From positions 1 through 60,409 of the forward strand of contig JBKPAD010000014.1 in assembly GCA_046726235.1 (NCBI GenBank): 60,409 nt of DNA, in the 5' to 3' direction. The DNA is from Nitricoxidireducens sp046726235 (GTDB lineage Bacteria > Pseudomonadota > Gammaproteobacteria > Burkholderiales > Rhodocyclaceae). Position 1 is the stretch's first letter. The number at the start of each line of letters is the position of its first letter. The position numbers were made by a program, and so were the translations under genes. Of the stretch, positions 16,999 through 25,442 are shown in pieces. The notes below the pieces were generated by a model. It had not been told where the DNA came from, did not search any database, and worked only from the letters and a program-made list of their open reading frames with translations.

Positions 16999-17812
16999 GA
17001 CGGTCGACATCGACCTGACGAGCGACCAGGCCGCCGGATTGCGGCGCATCTTCGGCGCCCGCGTGCCGCAGGTCGTCGCTTTCGCGTCCGGACGCGAGTC
17101 CTGCGGCCGCACCACGCTGCTGGTGCAGACGGCCGCGGCGCTCGCCGCGGCCGGCCACGCCGTCATCATCATCGACGAGAACGCGGCGCCCAACAATGCG
17201 ATATCTGCCTTCGGCCTGACGGCGCGCTACGACCTCATGCACGTCCTGCAGGGCGAACGCACGCTGAAGCAGGTCGCGCTGGCGGCTGCGCCGCTGGTGC
17301 GCATCGTGCCCGCCGCGCGGGCCGCGCGCGAGCTCGACCATGCCGATGCGTCCGCCGGAGGCCGCCTGGCCGCCTGCCTGGAGGAACTGCAGCGCGGCGT
17401 CGGCTTCGTGCTCATCGACTGCGCCGTGCGGCGCAGCGGCCACCTCTCGGCCCTCGCGCAGGCGGCGCGCCACTTGGCGGTGGTCGTCGCGGCGCAAAGC
17501 AGCGCCATCACGCACGCCTACGCGCTGATCAAGCACATGGCGCAGGAGCGCGGGCGCGACGGCTTCCAGCTCGTGATCACGCGGGCGCGCGCGGCCGAAG
17601 AGGCGCACGCGATCTTCGACAACATGAAGCGCGTGGCGCGCGAGCATCTCGGCGTGCGCCTCGACTTCCTCGGCGCCTCGATGGTGCCTGTCACCGAACA
17701 CCTCGCCGACGCGCTGACCACCCGCCTGCCCGTTGCCGTCGATACGCCTGAGGCAGGCGGCTTCCGCTTCCCGATGGCGTATGCGAGTCCGGCACGCAGC
17801 CTGATTGCCTGA
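16964..17812 (+). CDS. flhG: FlhG/FleN-type MinD-like ATPase with altered P-loop
   Basis: By position (after flhF, before fliA) and fold this is the flagellar number regulator FlhG/FleN, which in other bacteria stimulates FlhF and restrains the master activator. The length (282 aa) fits. However the deviant Walker A region reads SGRESCGRTTLL (about residues 43-54), with arginine in place of both signature lysines of the KGGxxGKT motif, and the next block is IIIDENAAPNNA rather than DxDLG. A Walker B-like VLIDCA is present. ATP binding or hydrolysis may be weakened. The start is uncertain: GTG 16964 overlaps flhF by 35 bases, TTG 16991 by 8 and has AAGGGG at better spacing. Confidence 0.85.
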   Translation: MAPKRKGPRLSETVDIDLTSDQAAGLRRIFGARVPQVVAFASGRESCGRTTLLVQTAAALAAAGHAVIIIDENAAPNNAISAFGLTARYDLMHVLQGERTLKQVALAAAPLVRIVPAARAARELDHADASAGGRLAACLEELQRGVGFVLIDCAVRRSGHLSALAQAARHLAVVVAAQSSAITHAYALIKHMAQERGRDGFQLVITRARAAEEAHAIFDNMKRVAREHLGVRLDFLGASMVPVTEHLADALTTRLPVAVDTPEAGGFRFPMAYASPARSLIA

Positions 17813-17861
17813 GAGGCGTGGTGGTATAGTTACCGGCCAAGGTCGGACCCAAAGACTGCCG

Positions 17862-18623
17862 ATGTATTCCGCCCAGGGCGCCCTCGACAAAGAGAACCTC
17901 GTTTCCCAGTATGCCCCGTTGGTCAAGCGTATCGCCTATCACCTGATGGCGAGGCTGCCTGCGAGCGTGCTGGCGGATGATCTGATCCAGAATGGCATGC
18001 TTGGCCTCTTGGATGCCATCAGCCGTTTCGAGGAGGGCATGGGAGCACAGTTCGAAACCTACGCGGTGCAGCGCATTCGCGGCGCGATGCTGGATGGGTT
18101 GCGCGAGAACGACTGGATGCCGCGCGGCGTCCGGCGCGAAATGCGGCGCGTCGAGACCGCGATCCAGAAGCTCGAGCACGAGCACGGGCGTCAGCCGTCC
18201 GAGGCCGAACTCGCCGTGGCCCTCGAGATGCCGCTCTCCGACTACCAGAAGCTGCTCCAGGATGCGCGCGGCCACCAGCTCGTCTATCTCGAGGACCTCG
18301 CGTCGGGCGACGACGAGAATTATCTCGACCGCCACCTCGCGGGCCCGGAGCCCGATCCGCTCGATGCGCTGGAAGATGCCGGCGTGCGCAAGGCGCTGGT
18401 GCAGGCGATCGAGGGCCTGCCCGAGCGCGAGAAGATGGTGATGGCGCTGTATTACGAGGAGGACCTGAACTTGCGCGAGATCGGTGAAGTCCTGGGCGTC
18501 ACCGAATCGCGCGTCTGCCAGCTCCATAGCCAGGCGATCGCCCGGTTGCGCGCTGCCGTCGTCGGCGGCGACGCAAAGCCGCTGGCCAAGCGGCGCGGCC
18601 GCCGGCCGAAGGTCGCGCACTAA
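17862..18623 (+). CDS. fliA: Flagellar sigma factor FliA (sigma-28)
   Basis: RNA polymerase sigma factor for late flagellar genes, 253 aa. Region 2 contains LVKRIAYHLMARLP, DDLIQNGMLGLLDAISRF and FETYAVQRIRGAMLDGLRE; region 3 contains QPSEAELAVALEM; region 4 contains LPEREKMVMALYYEEDLNLREIGEVLGVTESRV in overlapping blocks (about residues 186-218), all diagnostic of FliA. A Lys/Arg-rich tail (AKRRGRRPK) ends the protein. I chose the ATG at 17862, which gives the usual N-terminus, rather than an in-frame start overlapping flhG. Its anti-sigma factor FlgM is encoded at 20655-20954 on the other strand. Confidence 0.96.
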   Translation: MYSAQGALDKENLVSQYAPLVKRIAYHLMARLPASVLADDLIQNGMLGLLDAISRFEEGMGAQFETYAVQRIRGAMLDGLRENDWMPRGVRREMRRVETAIQKLEHEHGRQPSEAELAVALEMPLSDYQKLLQDARGHQLVYLEDLASGDDENYLDRHLAGPEPDPLDALEDAGVRKALVQAIEGLPEREKMVMALYYEEDLNLREIGEVLGVTESRVCQLHSQAIARLRAAVVGGDAKPLAKRRGRRPKVAH

Positions 18624-18635
18624 GGGAGAGCGTCC

Positions 18636-19376
18636 ATGGACATGATCAGCCTTTTCGGACTGATCCTCGGCGTCTCGGCGATCGTCGTCGGCCAGGTGCT
18701 CGAGGGCGGACACGTGCAGTCGCTGATCCAGCCGACCGCTTTCTTCATCGTCGTCGGCGGCACCGTCGGCGCCGTGATGCTGCAAAGCCCGATTTCCGTC
18801 TTCCTGTCCGGCGTGCGCATGGCGAAGTGGGTGTTCTTTCCGCCCCAGCTTTCCAAGGACGCGCTGATGGAGCGCATCGACCAGTGGAGCCACATCGCGC
18901 GCAAGGAGGGGCTGCTGGCACTCGAGAACCAGGCGCTGGATCTTGCCGATCCCTTCATGGCCAAGGGCCTGCAACTGCTCGTCGACGGCGCGGAACCCGA
19001 GCGCCTGCGCGAAGTGCTCGAAGTCGAGATCGACTCCTACGCCGACCAGTTGCGCATGGGTGCGCGCATCTGGGAATCGGCCGGCGGCTACGCGCCGACG
19101 ATCGGGATTCTCGGCGCCGTCATGGGCCTGATCCACGTCATGGAGAACCTTTCCGACCCGTCGAAGCTCGGCGCCGGCATCGCCGTCGCGTTCGTCGCCA
19201 CGATCTACGGCGTCGGCTCGGCCAACCTGATGTTCCTGCCGATCGGCAAGAAGCTGATGGCCAACATCGCCCGGCTGGTCACCATGCGCGAGATGTTCGT
19301 CGACGGCCTCGTCGGCATCGCGAATGGCGATAACCCCCGAATCATCGAAAGCCGCCTGCAGGGTTACGTCGTCTAG
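18636..19376 (+). CDS. motC: Flagellar stator protein MotC (MotA family)
   Basis: Ion-channel stator subunit of 246 aa with four membrane helices (about residues 4-22, 30-50, 145-170, 180-202). The conserved block GGYAPTIGILGAVMGLIHVM with its proline is present, and the cytoplasmic loop carries charged residues used for torque generation. Closest in type to MotC of Pseudomonas and similar stators next to fliA, rather than enteric MotA. It is paired with motD five bases downstream. Proton or sodium use cannot be settled by eye. Confidence 0.93.
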   Translation: MDMISLFGLILGVSAIVVGQVLEGGHVQSLIQPTAFFIVVGGTVGAVMLQSPISVFLSGVRMAKWVFFPPQLSKDALMERIDQWSHIARKEGLLALENQALDLADPFMAKGLQLLVDGAEPERLREVLEVEIDSYADQLRMGARIWESAGGYAPTIGILGAVMGLIHVMENLSDPSKLGAGIAVAFVATIYGVGSANLMFLPIGKKLMANIARLVTMREMFVDGLVGIANGDNPRIIESRLQGYVV

Positions 19377-19381
19377 CCGTC

Positions 19382-20164
19382 ATGGGGCGTCGCCGCAAAC
19401 CGGTCGAGGAACACGAGAACCACGAGCGCTGGCTGGTCTCGTATGCGGACTTCATCACGCTGATGTTCGCGTTCTTCGTGGTGATGTACGCCATTTCGCA
19501 GGTGAACGAGGGCAAGTACCGGGTCCTCTCCGATACGCTGGCCTCGGCGTTCCGAACCATTCCGGGCAGTTCCGCCGGGGCGCTGGTCGCGGTCAATCCG
19601 AACGCGCCGATGCCCGTTTCAGTTCCCGTGCGGCGCGTGCAGCCGAACCTCAAGACCGACGAGAAACTGCAACAGAACAAGGAGCGCCTGCGCGACGTGG
19701 CCAAGGACCTGTCGCAGGTGCTGTCGCCGCTGGTCAAGGAAGGCCAGGTGCGGATCACCGAGGGTGCGCTCGGCATCACCATCGACATTAACGCCAACGT
19801 GCTGTTCGCCCCGGGTGATGCGCGCCTCGGCCTAGAGGCCGTGCGCGCGCTGGTCGCGGTGGCGGAGATTCTTGCGCCGACCGACTTCCCGCTCGTCGTC
19901 GAGGGACATACGGACAACACGCCGATCAATACGGTGCAGTTCCCGTCCAACTGGGAGCTCTCGGGCGTGCGCGCGTCCAGCGTCGTGCGCCTGTTCATCG
20001 ATGCCGGCGTCGATCCGCGCCGTCTCACGGCGACCGGCTATGCTGATCAGAGGCCGGTGGCCGACAATGCGACGCCCGAAGGCAAGATGCGCAACCGGCG
20101 CGTCGCAATCACCATCGAGTCGCGCGCGACGGACAAGCAGGTCGAAGTAAAGCTGCCGGAGTAG
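19382..20164 (+). CDS. motD: Flagellar stator protein MotD (MotB family)
   Basis: Stator subunit of 260 aa that anchors the channel to peptidoglycan. One membrane helix (about residues 18-38) contains the ion-binding Asp in SYADFITLMFAFFVVMYA. After a plug/linker region comes an OmpA-type peptidoglycan-binding domain (about residues 130-250) with VEGHTDNTPI, NWELSGVRASSVVRLFID and MRNRRVAI. It starts five bases after motC, so the two are translated together. The end lies nine bases from flgN on the opposite strand. Confidence 0.95.
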   Translation: MGRRRKPVEEHENHERWLVSYADFITLMFAFFVVMYAISQVNEGKYRVLSDTLASAFRTIPGSSAGALVAVNPNAPMPVSVPVRRVQPNLKTDEKLQQNKERLRDVAKDLSQVLSPLVKEGQVRITEGALGITIDINANVLFAPGDARLGLEAVRALVAVAEILAPTDFPLVVEGHTDNTPINTVQFPSNWELSGVRASSVVRLFIDAGVDPRRLTATGYADQRPVADNATPEGKMRNRRVAITIESRATDKQVEVKLPE

Positions 20165-20173
20165 CGGGGAAGG

Positions 20174-20650
20174 TCAGGCGCTGCCGAGGAACCGGCCGGT
20201 GCCGGCCGGACGCTGGTGGCCGTCCGGGCCGTAGGTCGTCGCCTGGTTTGCGGCGGCGAGCAGCGTGTTCATGGCCTGCTGGTTGTGCTGCAGGTGCAGG
20301 CGAATCAGCTTGCCGTTGGTCTGGTTCAGGGCCTGGGCTTCGCTGGCGACTGCGAGCAGGGTTTCCCAGCGGCTGCGCAGCGCCTTGTCGGCCGGCTGGC
20401 GCGCAAGGTAGGTTTCCATGCCGGAGCGGCCGCTGCCGGCACCGGCACCGTTGATGATGCGTTCGCGGGCATCCCCCAGTTCGCCGAGGCGGCTGGTGAA
20501 GGCCGACTTCTGATCCACCAGTGGAAGCAGCCCATCGACGTTTCCGTCAACGAGCATTGCCTGCTCTTTCTTCAGGAGTTCGACGAACGCTGCCGCTTCG
20601 CGGGCTTCGCGCTCGAGCAGTTCGCCCAGGGAGAGGGCGGCGAGAGACAC
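20174..20650 (-). CDS. flgN: Flagellar export chaperone FlgN
   Basis: A 158-residue helical protein. FlgN chaperones the hook-filament junction proteins FlgK and FlgL and delivers them to the export gate. Evidence is the helical pattern (LLEREAREAAAFVELLKKEQAML), the C-terminal QTNGKLIRLHLQHNQQAMNTL block seen in FlgN, and the position four bases after flgM, the usual flgA-flgM-flgN order. In this genome its clients are exceptionally long (FlgK 963 aa, FlgL 943 aa). Sequence identity across the family is low, so context carries much of the weight. Confidence 0.9.
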   Translation of the reverse strand: MSLAALSLGELLEREAREAAAFVELLKKEQAMLVDGNVDGLLPLVDQKSAFTSRLGELGDARERIINGAGAGSGRSGMETYLARQPADKALRSRWETLLAVASEAQALNQTNGKLIRLHLQHNQQAMNTLLAAANQATTYGPDGHQRPAGTGRFLGSA

Positions 20651-20654
20651 CGGC

Positions 20655-20954
20655 TTAGCGGTCCTTTTCGAGCATTTCGCGAACCGACTTCAGCAGCCCG
20701 TCCGCGATTTTTTCCGGATCGACCTTGAAACGGCCTTCCGCGATTGCCTGCTTGATCTCTGCGACCCGCTGGGCATTGACCACCGGTTCGTTGCCGAGGC
20801 TGGCCTCGACCTGCTGCAGCTTTGCCGAAAGCGGAGAGATCTCGACCTGTTCGACGGCCGCGCCCGCAGACGCCTGACGCTGCGGAGCAGCCGCACGCGG
20901 CTGACCACTGTCAGGAGCGGGGCCGATCGTATTGACGGCGCTGTTGATCTTCAC
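20655..20954 (-). CDS. flgM: Anti-sigma-28 factor FlgM
   Basis: A 99-residue protein that binds and inhibits FliA until exported through the finished hook-basal body. The C-terminal half contains the conserved VNAQRVAEIKQAIAEGRFKV and PEKIADGLLKSVREML blocks; the N-terminal half is disordered, Ala/Gln/Pro-rich, as in the family. It starts with GTG, preceded by AAAGGA. A perfect sigma-28 promoter lies 38-64 bases upstream, giving the usual feedback loop. If the STAS protein at 3019 is a true HsbA, FlgM would be a candidate partner. Confidence 0.95.
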   Translation of the reverse strand: MKINSAVNTIGPAPDSGQPRAAAPQRQASAGAAVEQVEISPLSAKLQQVEASLGNEPVVNAQRVAEIKQAIAEGRFKVDPEKIADGLLKSVREMLEKDR

Positions 20955-20991
20955 GATGGTTCCTTTCCGCTACGATTCTTCACTGACAGAG

Positions 20992-21018
20992 TTATCGGCA
21001 GTCCGGCTGAATACTTTA
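20992..21018 (-). promoter_or_regulatory. Sigma-28 (FliA) promoter of flgM
   Basis: Read on the minus strand: TAAA (21018-21015), 15-base spacer, GCCGATAA (20999-20992). This matches the FliA consensus TAAA-N15-GCCGATAA at every position. The expected transcript start is about 30 bases before the flgM GTG. Confidence 0.9.
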
Positions 21019-21070
21019 ATTTCTGTCGGCGATTACAACGCTTTGATTCTACAGCAGCCCTGCGGTTCGC

Positions 21071-21769
21071 TCAAAAAGAAACCACGACCTGTCCCGGCCC
21101 GCGGGCGATACCGCTGATGATTTGCCCGTTGGAGAGCCGCACCTGCACGACCTGGCCTTCGACGGCGTTGTTCAGCGCCCGTCCCTCGTTGGCGACCTGG
21201 AAGCCGGGGCCGCGCGAAATCACCTTGACGCTCTGGCCCTGCTGCACAACCGTCGCCTGCCTGAGCATGTCCGCGCGCAACGGCCGGCCGGCCGGGATCG
21301 GCATCAGCGTCGTGCGGCCGATCGCCTGTTGCGCGTCGGTCAGGATGCCGTTGGGCAAGTCGGACAGGTCGCCGCTGCGATGGTCGAGGTCCATGTCAGT
21401 GATTACTTGCCCCTGTGCAATACCGCGTCCGGACACGATGTAGTCGGCGACCACACGGATGTGCACGGGGACGAACAGGCTCCATCCCCCATCCAGCGAG
21501 CAGCGCACGGTGACCGTGGTGCGCCCCCACGGTCGGGCCCCGGGTGCCTGGGCGACCTCGAACGCGGGACACGGAGCCAGGTGGTTGTTCGGGTCGATGG
21601 CGCCGAGGGTGAACGTGGCGGTTCCGGGAAGGCCCTTGGTCTGGATTCGGAGGTAATCCTCGATGGCCTTGCGCACCGGTGCCGGATCCTGGCGGGCGGC
21701 CGCCGAGGTCGCGAAGAGCGTGGCAGCAATGAAGACGAGGCCGAGGATGCGTGGCATGACGGAGTTCAT
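21071..21769 (-). CDS. flgA: Flagellar P-ring assembly chaperone FlgA
   Basis: Periplasmic chaperone for FlgI polymerisation. The 232-residue product begins with a signal peptide (MPRILGLVFIAATLFATSAAA region). The C-terminal SAF-like domain contains SGRGIAQGQVITDMDL and blocks LMPIPAGRPLRADML, GQSVKVISRGPGFQVANEG and VRLSNGQIISGIARGPG, all typical of FlgA. The ATG at 21769 is chosen because it directly precedes the signal peptide; the frame is open further upstream without support. It is divergent from flgB and lies upstream of flgM. Confidence 0.95.
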   Translation of the reverse strand: MNSVMPRILGLVFIAATLFATSAAARQDPAPVRKAIEDYLRIQTKGLPGTATFTLGAIDPNNHLAPCPAFEVAQAPGARPWGRTTVTVRCSLDGGWSLFVPVHIRVVADYIVSGRGIAQGQVITDMDLDHRSGDLSDLPNGILTDAQQAIGRTTLMPIPAGRPLRADMLRQATVVQQGQSVKVISRGPGFQVANEGRALNNAVEGQVVQVRLSNGQIISGIARGPGQVVVSF

Positions 21770-21806
21770 GTTACCACCCGTCACGCCCCGGCCCGCCGCG
21801 TCAGCC

Positions 21807-21823
21807 GCGGCAAGAATTGCCGC
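21807..21823. promoter_or_regulatory. 17-base palindrome before flgB
   Basis: Perfect inverted repeat GCGGCAA-GAA-TTGCCGC (one further base pair on each side also matches), between divergent flgA and flgB and about 65 bases upstream of the flgB -24/-12 promoter. That is a normal distance for a sigma-54 activator site. A separate half-site TTGCCG follows at 21831. Confidence 0.6.
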
Positions 21824-21887
21824 GCGCGAGTTGCCGTTCGGAACGATGGTTCGCCTGCGACCCGCGCCGCCACAGGCCGTCGGCGCA

Positions 21888-21904
21888 TGGCACGGATGCT
21901 GCAT
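21888..21904 (+). promoter_or_regulatory. Sigma-54 promoter of the flgB operon
   Basis: TGGCACG-GATG-CTGCAT: GG at 21889-21890 and GC at 21901-21902 with the required ten bases between. It matches the -24/-12 consensus except for C in place of the first T of TTGC. The flgB start is 35 bases downstream of the -12 GC. Confidence 0.85.
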
Positions 21905-21936
21905 AACGGCTCTCGCAAACGAAACTTGAGGCCATC

Positions 21937-22344
21937 ATGCCAGCCGCACTCGACAGCTACCTGGGGTTCCATCAAAAAGCACTGAACCTGCGCGCCTACC
22001 GCCAGGAACTGCTGGCCTCGAACATCGCCAACGCCGATACGCCCCATTACAAGGCTCGCGACCTCGACTTCAAGGCGGCGCTCAACAATGCCCTATCCGG
22101 CGGCAACGACGGGCAACTGCAGATGGCGCAGACCTCCAGCAAGCACCTTGCCGCCGAAGGCGCGAACCCCTACGGCGCCGCGCTCCAGTACCGGACCGAA
22201 TACCAGTCGAGCGTCGACGGCAACACGGTGAACATGGACATCGAACGCGCGGCCTTCTCCGAGAACGCCGTCCATGTCGACGCGCTGCTGACCTTCATCC
22301 GCAGCCGCCTGAGCACCCTGCAGACGGCCATGCAATCGCAGTGA
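21937..22344 (+). CDS. flgB: Flagellar proximal rod protein FlgB
   Basis: Rod component of 135 aa, first gene of the rod/hook operon. The N-terminal block ALNLRAYRQELLASNIANADTP in overlapping parts (about residues 13-34) and the C-terminal VNMDIERAAFSENAVHVDALL are FlgB hallmarks. It is exported without a cleaved signal and assembles above the MS ring with FlgC, FlgF and FliE. flgC follows after 11 bases. Confidence 0.97.
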   Translation: MPAALDSYLGFHQKALNLRAYRQELLASNIANADTPHYKARDLDFKAALNNALSGGNDGQLQMAQTSSKHLAAEGANPYGAALQYRTEYQSSVDGNTVNMDIERAAFSENAVHVDALLTFIRSRLSTLQTAMQSQ

Positions 22345-22355
22345 GGTAGCCGACC

Positions 22356-22751
22356 ATGCTCAACGTCTTCTCCATCGCCGGTTCCGCCCTTACCGCCCAG
22401 TCCGCCCGACTGAACGCGACGGCGAGCAACCTTGCCAACGCCGACAGCGTCGCCGGCGCAGACGGCAAGCCCTATGCCGCGAAGCAGGTCGTGTTCAAGG
22501 CCATGCCGGTCGAAGGCGGCGGCACCGGAGTGCGCGTCACCCAGGTCGTCGACAGCGCCGCGCCCTTCCGCATGACCTACGACCCGAAGAACCCGGCCGC
22601 CGACGAGAAGGGCTACGTCGCCATGCCGAACGTGAATGTCGTCGAGGAGATGGTCAACATGATCTCCGCCTCGCGCGCCTACCAGACCAACGCCGAAGTC
22701 ATGAACACCGCGAAGACGCTGATGCTCAAGACGCTGGCGATCGGACAATAA
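22356..22751 (+). CDS. flgC: Flagellar proximal rod protein FlgC
   Basis: Rod component of 131 aa. N-terminal FSIAGSALTAQSARLNATAS with NLANAD, middle FRMTYDPKNPAADEKGYVA and C-terminal MVNMISASRAYQTNAEVMNT are the conserved FlgC blocks. The ribosome binding site overlaps the end of flgB. Nothing unusual is seen. Confidence 0.97.
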   Translation: MLNVFSIAGSALTAQSARLNATASNLANADSVAGADGKPYAAKQVVFKAMPVEGGGTGVRVTQVVDSAAPFRMTYDPKNPAADEKGYVAMPNVNVVEEMVNMISASRAYQTNAEVMNTAKTLMLKTLAIGQ

Positions 22752-22762
22752 AGGAGCAAGCC

Positions 22763-23458
22763 ATGGCTGCCGCCGCTACCGCCACATCTGCCTCGAATGC
22801 GAACAATGCCGCTTCGGCGCTCTTCGAGTCGCTCAACGGCAAGAAGGAAGCCAAGTCCAGCGACAACGTCGAGTTCGCACAGAACCGCTTCCTGACGCTG
22901 CTCACCACGCAGCTCAAGAACCAGGATCCGCTGAACCCGATGGACAACGCGCAGATGACCTCGCAGCTTGCCCAGATCAGCACCGTCGACGGCATCGAGC
23001 GCCTCAACTCGACGCTCTCGAAGCTGATCGACGGCCAAGGCGAAAACCAGACGCTGCAGGCTGCCGCGCTGGTCGGGCATGGCGTGCTCATCGCGGGCAA
23101 CGACCTCAAGCTCAGCAACGGCTACAGCCTCGGCGGCTACGAGCTCGCCGAGTCGGCCGACCGCGTCGCGGTCGAGGTCAAGGACGCCAACGGTATCGTC
23201 GTGCGCACCATGCGTTATGAAGCGCAGCCGGCCGGCGTGCAGATGTTTACCTGGGACGGCAAGACTGACGGCGGTGCCCAGGCTGCGGACGGCGACTACA
23301 CGATTTCGGTCAGCGCTACTCGCGGCAGCGAAAAGGTCACGGCGGATCGCCTGACGTTGGGCTTCGTCGACAGCGTCGCACGCACCAGCAAGGGCCTCGA
23401 TATCAGCGTCGGCAAGTTCGGCAAGTTCGGCATGAACGACATCAAGCAGATTCTCTAA
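22763..23458 (+). CDS. flgD: Hook assembly scaffold FlgD
   Basis: Hook-capping protein of 231 aa needed for FlgE polymerisation. The N-terminal signature FLTLLTTQLKNQDPLNPMDN (about residues 43-62) is diagnostic. The C-terminal part (about 110-215) is the Tudor/FnIII-like region with FTWDGKTDGGAQAADGDYT. Its operon encodes two different hook proteins downstream, so it may have to cap both, or one may use another cap; this cannot be decided from sequence. Confidence 0.96.
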   Translation: MAAAATATSASNANNAASALFESLNGKKEAKSSDNVEFAQNRFLTLLTTQLKNQDPLNPMDNAQMTSQLAQISTVDGIERLNSTLSKLIDGQGENQTLQAAALVGHGVLIAGNDLKLSNGYSLGGYELAESADRVAVEVKDANGIVVRTMRYEAQPAGVQMFTWDGKTDGGAQAADGDYTISVSATRGSEKVTADRLTLGFVDSVARTSKGLDISVGKFGKFGMNDIKQIL

Positions 23459-23481
23459 GCAGTCACGGACGGAGATAGAAC

Positions 23482-25425
23482 ATGAGCTTCCAGCAAGGCC
23501 TTTCCGGCCTCAACGTCTCGGCCAAGGCACTCGATGCCATCGGCAACAACGTCGCCAACGCCAACACTGTCGGCTACAAGTCCGCGCAGGCGCAGTTCGC
23601 CGATGTTTTCGCCGCCTCGCTGTCGGGCGGCGGCACCGGACAGGTCGGTATCGGCGCCCAGGTCGGCCGCGTCTCCCAGCAATTCACGCAGGGCAACGTC
23701 ACTGCCACCAACAGCCCGCTCGACCTCGCCGTGAACGGCAGCGGCATGTTCCGCCTGTCGGACAACGGCGTCATCACCTACACCCGCAACGGCCAGTACC
23801 AGGTGGACAAGGATGGCTACATCGTCAATGGCGCCGGCTTGCGCCTGACCGGCTACGCGGCCGACGCGACCGGCGCCATCGTGCCCGGCAACTTCGTCGA
23901 CCTGCAGCTGAACACGACCAACATCGCGCCGGCCGCCACCACGGCGAGCCAGGTCCAGCTCAATCTGGACTCGCGCTCGCAGCCGCCGAGCGCCATGACG
24001 CCGGGCAACATGACCGGCGCCGCCGCGCCGGGAACGCTCGTCATTACGGGCGCCAACAACACCATCACGCTCACCATCGACGGCATCACTTCCAGCGTCG
24101 ACATTCCGCCGGCGACCTATTCGACGCGAGCCGCCCTGGCGGCGGCCGTGGAGACCGCGATCAACACCAACCCGACGTTCGCCGCAGCGAATACCCTCGT
24201 CGATGTGGACGTCGATACCGCGAACCGCATCGTCATGACGTCCCGCAGCGTCGGCACGTTAGGCAGCCAGGGATCCGGCTCGACGATTCGCGCTTCTGGG
24301 ACGGCAGACGGCGAAGCGAACCTCTTCGGCGGCGTGCCGACATTCGTGGATGGTGCGGACAACTTCAGCGGCACGAACACCCTGAGCTACACCGCTTCCA
24401 CCGCGCAGACGGTTTATGACTCGCTCGGCAACGCGCACAACCTGACGATGTACTTCGCACGGACGTCGGCGACGGCGACCAACGCCTGGCAGCTGTATAC
24501 CTCGCTTGACGGCAACTTTACCGGCACGACGACGACGACCAGCACTTACACCGTCGCGCCGGTCATCGCCGCGACGAACATCGCCGCCGGCGCCACGATC
24601 GGCGTGGTGGTCAACGGTGCGACGACCAACGTGCCGATGCTGGCGGGTGGCGCCCCCTACGCCTCGCTGGCGGCCCTGCAAACCGATCTCCAGAACAGCA
24701 TCGACGCGGTATTTCCCGTCGGCTCGCGCCCGACTGTTGCGGTCAGCGGCGGCAATCTCTCGCTCACCTCGAACGGCAGCAGCATCTCCTTGACGAATGG
24801 TACGGGGACGGTCGCCAACCTCGTCGGCGGTGCGGGCGTCGTGGCGGCGTCTGTCCAGACGGCCTCGACCGTGACCACGCCGACGCCGACGACGGTGACC
24901 TTTTCGCAAAGCGGCGCGCTCAGCGGCACCTTGACCACGACGCCGCTCACCCTGACGTTCCCCGTCACTACCGGCGCCGAGTCGATGAACTTCACGCTCG
25001 ACCTCGCCGGCACCAGCCAGTACGGCATCAGCTTCGGCGTCAACCAGCTGCTGCAGGACGGTTACACCTCCGGCCGCCTGTCCGGCCTCTCGGTGTCGTC
25101 GGACGGCACCATCCAGGGCCGCTACTCGAACGGCAAGTCGCGCAACATGGGCCAGCTGGTGCTCGCCAACTTCAACAACCCGAACGGCCTGCAGTCCATG
25201 GGCGGCAACCAGTGGGCCGAGACCGTCGAGTCCGGCCAGCCGATTCCCGGCACGCCGGGCCAGGGCAGCCTTGGCGTGATCCAGTCGGCAGCGGTCGAGG
25301 AATCGAACGTCGACCTGACCGCGGAGCTCGTGCAGATGATCACGCAGCAGCGCGTCTATCAGGCGAATGCCCAGACCATCAAGACGCAGGACCAGGTCCT
25401 GTCGACGCTGGTCAACCTGCGTTAA
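23482..25425 (+). CDS. flgE: Flagellar hook protein FlgE (long form with insertions)
   Basis: Hook protein by its termini: MSFQQGLSGLNVSAKALDAI and GNNVANANTVGYKSAQAQFA at the start, ESNVDLTAELVQMITQQRVY and QANAQTIKTQDQ at the end. It is 647 aa against roughly 400 for typical FlgE. The excess lies in the exposed middle: two beta-rich modules (about residues 188-262 and 370-430) of the IN type, with TLTIDGITSSVDI, YSTRAALAAAVETAIN and RIVMTS. The FlgE D2 region (TVYDSLGNAHNLTMYF; SYTASTAQ) is split by them. Position in flgBCDEF is canonical. A shorter hook paralogue lies at 26253. Confidence 0.95.
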   Translation: MSFQQGLSGLNVSAKALDAIGNNVANANTVGYKSAQAQFADVFAASLSGGGTGQVGIGAQVGRVSQQFTQGNVTATNSPLDLAVNGSGMFRLSDNGVITYTRNGQYQVDKDGYIVNGAGLRLTGYAADATGAIVPGNFVDLQLNTTNIAPAATTASQVQLNLDSRSQPPSAMTPGNMTGAAAPGTLVITGANNTITLTIDGITSSVDIPPATYSTRAALAAAVETAINTNPTFAAANTLVDVDVDTANRIVMTSRSVGTLGSQGSGSTIRASGTADGEANLFGGVPTFVDGADNFSGTNTLSYTASTAQTVYDSLGNAHNLTMYFARTSATATNAWQLYTSLDGNFTGTTTTTSTYTVAPVIAATNIAAGATIGVVVNGATTNVPMLAGGAPYASLAALQTDLQNSIDAVFPVGSRPTVAVSGGNLSLTSNGSSISLTNGTGTVANLVGGAGVVAASVQTASTVTTPTPTTVTFSQSGALSGTLTTTPLTLTFPVTTGAESMNFTLDLAGTSQYGISFGVNQLLQDGYTSGRLSGLSVSSDGTIQGRYSNGKSRNMGQLVLANFNNPNGLQSMGGNQWAETVESGQPIPGTPGQGSLGVIQSAAVEESNVDLTAELVQMITQQRVYQANAQTIKTQDQVLSTLVNLR

Positions 25426-25442
25426 GCAACGGACGCTAGCCC

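Noticed and set aside
17805..17830. Possible sigma-70 promoter before fliA (TTGCCT, TATAGT)
   Set aside because: The -10 looks reasonable but the spacer is only 14 bases, too short for confidence.
21822..21835. Possible minus-strand GG-N10-GC site for flgA
   Set aside because: The -12 region reads GCGCGC rather than TTGC, and it overlaps the palindrome; the match is probably due to G+C-rich sequence.
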